DNA from: Holophagales bacterium
GTDB taxonomy: Bacteria > Acidobacteriota > Holophagae > Holophagales > Holophagaceae
NCBI GenBank assembly: GCA_031283145.1
Contig: JAITCJ010000149.1
Location: 1-8,644, forward strand
Direction: 5' to 3'
Length of the DNA: 8,644 bases
Position 1 is the first letter of the stretch. Each line of letters begins with the position of its first letter. Below, in pieces: positions 6,793 to 8,644 of this stretch. The notes beneath the pieces are model-generated. The model was not told where the DNA came from. It did not search any database and saw only the letters and a list, made by a program, of their open reading frames with translations. Position numbers and translations under genes: made by a program.

Positions 6793-6800
6793 TTGCTATA
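6793..6800 (-). repeat. TATAGCAA repeat core at the rlmN stop codon
   Basis: The minus strand reads TATAGCAATTTTCG here. The TAG of the core is the rlmN stop codon (6798-6796). The same octamer recurs at 7955-7962, just upstream of rlmN. Confidence 0.5.
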
Positions 6801-7944
6801 TGGCACGCTCGGAGCGATTGTGGAATGCCAATTGCCCGCAGGCTCCCCCTATATCCTGCCCGCGGCTGCGGCGGATGCTGACAATGTGACCCCTTTCCGC
6901 CAAATAGCGCCCCATTCTGTTCAGGTCGGCTTCATCAGGAGAGGAAAACGCGGAGCCTGGCCACGAATTGTAAGGGATCAAATTTATCTTGCTTGGAAAG
7001 CGACCGGCAAAACGCGACAATCGCTCTGCGTCCTCAGCGCTGTCGGAATATCCCGCAATCAGTACGTATTCCAAGGTAATGAGCTCATCGGGTCCCAACG
7101 GGAAAGAGCGCAGAGCCAACGCCAGTTTTTCAAGCCCCCAAACCGAATTGACGGGCATAATTTTACTTCGGACATCGTCAGAGGTCGCATTCAGACTCAG
7201 AGCCAGACGCGGGCGGGGATTATATTCCCCCAGGCGCGCGATGCCCGGAACCAGTCCCGATGTGGACACCGTCACGCGCCACGGAGGAACGGCCATGCCT
7301 TTTGGATGGCTCAGTGTAAAAAAAGCGTCCATGACATGCCCAAGGTTGTGAAGCGGCTCGCCCATGCCCATAAACACTATATTTATTGGAGTGCCATTCG
7401 GGTGTTTATGGTGAATCACAAGCGACATTACCTGACCGACCATTTCCGCGGCCGTCAGGTTCCTTTTAATTCCCATAGCCCCTGTTGCGCAAAACGAGCA
7501 AGCCATCGCGCAGCCCACCTGACTGGAAATGCAAAGCGTGGCGCGGTTTTCATAGGGCATATACACACACTCTGTCTCACAGCCGTCCGCCAGTTTCAAT
7601 GTGTGTTTGACGGAAGCGTCGGATGAAACTACCGATTGCTCAATTGCCAGCCATTCAACGCGCGCTTCCGAGGCCAGCCTGCCTCTCAGGTCCTTGGACA
7701 AATTACTGAATTGATTCCAATCGCGCCACCGATGCCTGTACATACCCTCAAATATTTGCGCGGCGCGATACTTGGCTTCCCCAAGCCTCTGACACAGAGA
7801 GTTAAGCTCGCCGAGACTCATGCCGGCGGCATTGCCGCTTGACAGTGGCAGCAGGGACTCCATTTCCGGCGCGGCGCTGTCCCAGGGCCTAATTTTACAG
7901 CGGTCCCGCAATTTTGACGCGGAAGTTTTCGGGGCGGTGTCCAA
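6796..7944 (-). CDS. rlmN: Dual-specificity 23S rRNA/tRNA adenine-C2 methyltransferase RlmN
   Basis: This radical-SAM enzyme methylates C2 of A2503 in 23S rRNA and A37 of some tRNAs. In the 382-aa frame the iron-sulfur cluster motif CAMACSFC supplies C145, C149 and C152. C138 in TLCISSQVGC and C369 in GGACGQLA correspond to the two catalytic cysteines (E. coli C118 and C355). GMGEPLHN (193-200) is the SAM-binding GEP motif. KINLIPYNSWPG (319-330) and SIRRSRGQDIGGACGQL are also family hallmarks. The first start in frame is TTG at 7944, which has no clear Shine-Dalgarno sequence. ATG at 7863 (residue 28) or 7821 (residue 42, MSLGELNSL) aligns better with the usual RlmN N-terminus. The C-terminus stops 11 residues after GQL, which is short, and the TAG lies inside a TATAGCAATT repeat copy. 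The gene follows the 106-aa gene by 24 nt. Confidence 0.94.
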   Translation of the reverse strand: MDTAPKTSASKLRDRCKIRPWDSAAPEMESLLPLSSGNAAGMSLGELNSLCQRLGEAKYRAAQIFEGMYRHRWRDWNQFSNLSKDLRGRLASEARVEWLAIEQSVVSSDASVKHTLKLADGCETECVYMPYENRATLCISSQVGCAMACSFCATGAMGIKRNLTAAEMVGQVMSLVIHHKHPNGTPINIVFMGMGEPLHNLGHVMDAFFTLSHPKGMAVPPWRVTVSTSGLVPGIARLGEYNPRPRLALSLNATSDDVRSKIMPVNSVWGLEKLALALRSFPLGPDELITLEYVLIAGYSDSAEDAERLSRFAGRFPSKINLIPYNSWPGSAFSSPDEADLNRMGRYLAERGHIVSIRRSRGQDIGGACGQLAFHNRSERAI

Positions 7945-7954
7945 AGTATGGAAA

Positions 7955-7962
7955 TTGCTATA
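7955..7962 (-). repeat. TATAGCAA repeat core between the 106-aa gene and rlmN
   Basis: The minus strand reads TTATAGCAATTTCCATAC between the TAA at 7971-7969 and the TTG at 7944. It matches the core at 6793-6800 over TATAGCAATTT. It occupies the space where an rlmN ribosome binding site would be expected. Confidence 0.5.
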
Positions 7963-7968
7963 ACGGCA

Positions 7969-8289
7969 TTATTCAAGCGAGATGCGGAAACTGCACATCA
8001 GGGCTTTGTCCTGCTCAGACCACGCATAATCATAACTGGAGCCGCGTTTATCAGGATCAGCTTCTTTAAACGGGTTTGGCATCTCTGAAGTCTTTTCACA
8101 TGACCCATTACAATTTTCGGAATCTTTTGGATGCAGAGCCACCGATGCCTCCAGCAAAACGCCCACGTCAAAGCCCGTATCCTGAATTTGCTGTATCAAG
8201 CCTCGGCCAACCTCATCGGCCATAACAGCGCGAACCATTGCCTGACCAAGTTTATCAACCAGATTGCGTATCTCACCGGGTATTTCCAT
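7969..8289 (-). CDS. Conserved-looking small protein, function unknown
   Basis: This is a 106-aa protein with no signal peptide or membrane segment, probably cytoplasmic. The N-terminal half (EIRNLVDKLGQAMVRAVMAD, then GRGLIQQIQDTGFDVGVLLE) is predicted to be helical. The middle (about 55-85) is polar and probably disordered, with two cysteines in ENCNGSCEK. The C-terminus ends in WSEQDKALMCSFRISLE. I have an impression of similar short proteins in Desulfovibrio-type genomes but cannot name a family. The frame could start at TTG 8301, but ATG at 8289 has TTGAGG (8301-8296) 6 nt upstream, so the ATG is chosen. The gene ends 24 nt before rlmN in the same direction, so the two may share a transcript. 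Confidence 0.8.
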   Translation of the reverse strand: MEIPGEIRNLVDKLGQAMVRAVMADEVGRGLIQQIQDTGFDVGVLLEASVALHPKDSENCNGSCEKTSEMPNPFKEADPDKRGSSYDYAWSEQDKALMCSFRISLE

Positions 8290-8329
8290 AGCAAACCTCA
8301 ACGCGATTCTATCACGAATACAGCTTATG

Positions 8330-8374
8330 TTTCATATCAAAATTGCGGAACGCAATTTTGATATGAAAGTTTTT
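8330..8374 (+). repeat. Second copy of the CATATCAAAAT palindrome with T-tract
   Basis: A perfect 18-bp stem (8330-8347 with 8351-8368) closes a GAA loop and is followed by five T residues (8370-8374). It matches the terminator at 4920-4965 except for one paired change in the inner stem, one paired change near the base, and a complementary loop. The T-tract is on the plus strand, but no plus-strand gene ends here. It therefore reads as a repeat copy, not as the terminator of a visible gene. Confidence 0.8.
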
Positions 8375-8382
8375 GGGGGCAG

Positions 8383-8397
8383 TATATAGCAGTTCAA
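8383..8397. repeat. TATAGCAGTTCAA repeat copy with possible minus-strand -10
   Basis: TATAGCAGTTCAA (8385-8397) matches 4981-4993 and 6687-6699. On the minus strand it reads TGC-TATATA (8391-8383), an extended -10-like element facing the 106-aa gene. I see no good -35 box. A second TATAGCAG lies at 8409-8416. Confidence 0.5.
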
Positions 8398-8420
8398 GAC
8401 TTCGTAGTTATAGCAGAGCC

Positions 8421-8446
8421 AGTTGCAAAACGCCAGTTTTGCAACT
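8421..8446. repeat. Perfect 11-bp hairpin
   Basis: AGTTGCAAAAC (8421-8431) pairs with GTTTTGCAACT (8436-8446) around the loop GCCA. It is followed at once by a smaller hairpin, TCAAC-GGA-GTTGA (8447-8459). Confidence 0.7.
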
Positions 8447-8535
8447 TCAACGGAGTTGATAGGCTGTGCCAGAATGAAGCCGGACGCGACACTGGAGCGG
8501 ACGGCATCATTACGGGCGCAGACTGATACCAAGTC

Positions 8536-8557
8536 GCGTTCAATTGACATTGAACGC
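8536..8557. repeat. 9-bp hairpin
   Basis: GCGTTCAAT (8536-8544) pairs with ATTGAACGC (8549-8557) around the loop TGAC. It belongs to the run of stem-loops that fills the right end of the window. Confidence 0.6.
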
Positions 8558-8569
8558 TAAAGCGCCAAG

Positions 8570-8607
8570 GTTTTTGAAAAACAGGGAAACCCTGATTTTT
8601 CAAAAAC
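8570..8607. repeat. 17-bp hairpin with one bulged base
   Basis: Twelve pairs (8570-8581 with 8596-8607) are followed by a bulged A (8595). Five more pairs (8582-8586 with 8590-8594) close the loop AAA. TGAAAAACAG (8575-8584) is shared exactly with the arm of the 5071-5118 hairpin (5081-5090). Confidence 0.7.
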
Positions 8608-8612
8608 TTGCG

Positions 8613-8632
8613 GGCGGCGATTGCTCGCCGCC
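8613..8632. repeat. 8-bp GC-rich hairpin flanked by AACTTGC direct repeats
   Basis: GGCGGCGA (8613-8620) pairs with TCGCCGCC (8625-8632) around the loop TTGC. AACTTGC occurs on both sides, at 8605-8611 and 8638-8644, the second copy ending the window. Confidence 0.6.
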
Positions 8633-8644
8633 ATACCAACTTGC

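Larger units (their letters stand above)
8290..8644. other. Intergenic region of about 355 bp rich in stem-loops
   Basis: I see no convincing gene here. Two overlapping minus-strand frames (8332-8550 and 8394-8639) and a 28-codon plus frame (8474-8560) lack good ribosome binding sites. They run through palindromes and resemble nothing I recognise. The region instead holds successive hairpins at 8330-8368, 8421-8446, 8447-8459, 8536-8557, 8570-8607 and 8613-8632, plus two TATAGCAG copies. The stretch at about 8460-8535 is GC-richer and free of hairpins, and could be a relic of coding DNA. Confidence 0.6.

Noticed and set aside
6793..7626. Long plus-strand open frame of 277 codons opposite rlmN
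   Set aside because: It lies wholly antisense to rlmN, whose catalytic motifs are intact. Its translation is rich in Arg, His and Gln with no recognisable domain, and its start has no ribosome binding site. It is a shadow of the real gene.
8332..8550. Minus-strand frame of 72 codons overlapping the second CATATCAAAAT palindrome
   Set aside because: Its last third is the palindrome and T-tract, and no Shine-Dalgarno sequence precedes the ATG at 8550. It is kept only as a possible relic in the findings.
8394..8639. Minus-strand frame of 81 codons at the right end
   Set aside because: It crosses four hairpins, and its composition follows the repeats. I recognise no domain and see no ribosome binding site.
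8330..8644. CRISPR array or integron attC site
   Set aside because: The hairpins have unlike sequences and irregular spacing, with no identical repeats separated by uniform spacers. No cas or integrase gene is present, and no attC core sites were seen.
8570..8644. Diversity-generating retroelement variable region or hairpin
   Set aside because: There is no template/variable repeat pair with adenine-biased changes and no reverse transcriptase in the window.

Overview
The window looks like chromosomal DNA of a Gram-negative deltaproteobacterium, most likely a relative of Desulfovibrionaceae. This rests on the LolC/E-LolD style transporter, the style of the chemoreceptor and the small gene next to rlmN. 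It is inference, because no marker gene fixes the taxon. Coding density is high, but the intergenic spaces are packed with short palindromes that resemble each other. No transposase, integrase, CRISPR array, tRNA or rRNA was seen.

Left half, plus strand (about 1-4970). The last codons of a possible upstream gene are followed by five tightly spaced genes: a 96-aa membrane protein, a LolC/E-type FtsX permease, its LolD-type ATPase, a methyl-accepting chemotaxis protein, and a PstS-like periplasmic phosphate-binding protein. Gaps run from 2 to about 28 nt, so one operon is plausible. It ends at a very strong intrinsic terminator (18-bp perfect stem plus T-tract, 4920-4965). The first three genes probably form an envelope ABC machine of the lipoprotein-release class. 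The last two could form a binding-protein and chemoreceptor pair, because no pstC, pstA or pstB is present here.

Right half, minus strand (about 8300 down to 5125). Read in the minus direction, there is a 106-aa uncharacterised protein, rlmN (dual-specificity 23S rRNA/tRNA adenine-C2 methyltransferase) 24 nt behind it, and then a 512-aa SAM-dependent methyltransferase with a methyltransferase-regulatory-type domain. The last gene has its own strong Shine-Dalgarno sequence and a candidate extended -10 promoter carried by a palindromic repeat. The two halves converge in 4907-5124, which is filled with inverted repeats.

The most unusual signal is a family of short intergenic repeats. One composite module is a CATATCAAAAT...ATTTTGATATG palindrome, then a T-tract, then TATAGCAGTTCAA. 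It occurs at 4920-4994 and 8330-8397. Fragments of the TATAGCAG/TATAGCAA core occur at nearly every minus-strand gene boundary (6687-6720, 6793-6800, 7955-7962, 8409-8416). The last 355 bases hold no convincing gene and look like a run of successive stem-loops. The repeats may supply terminators, a promoter and even the rlmN stop codon.
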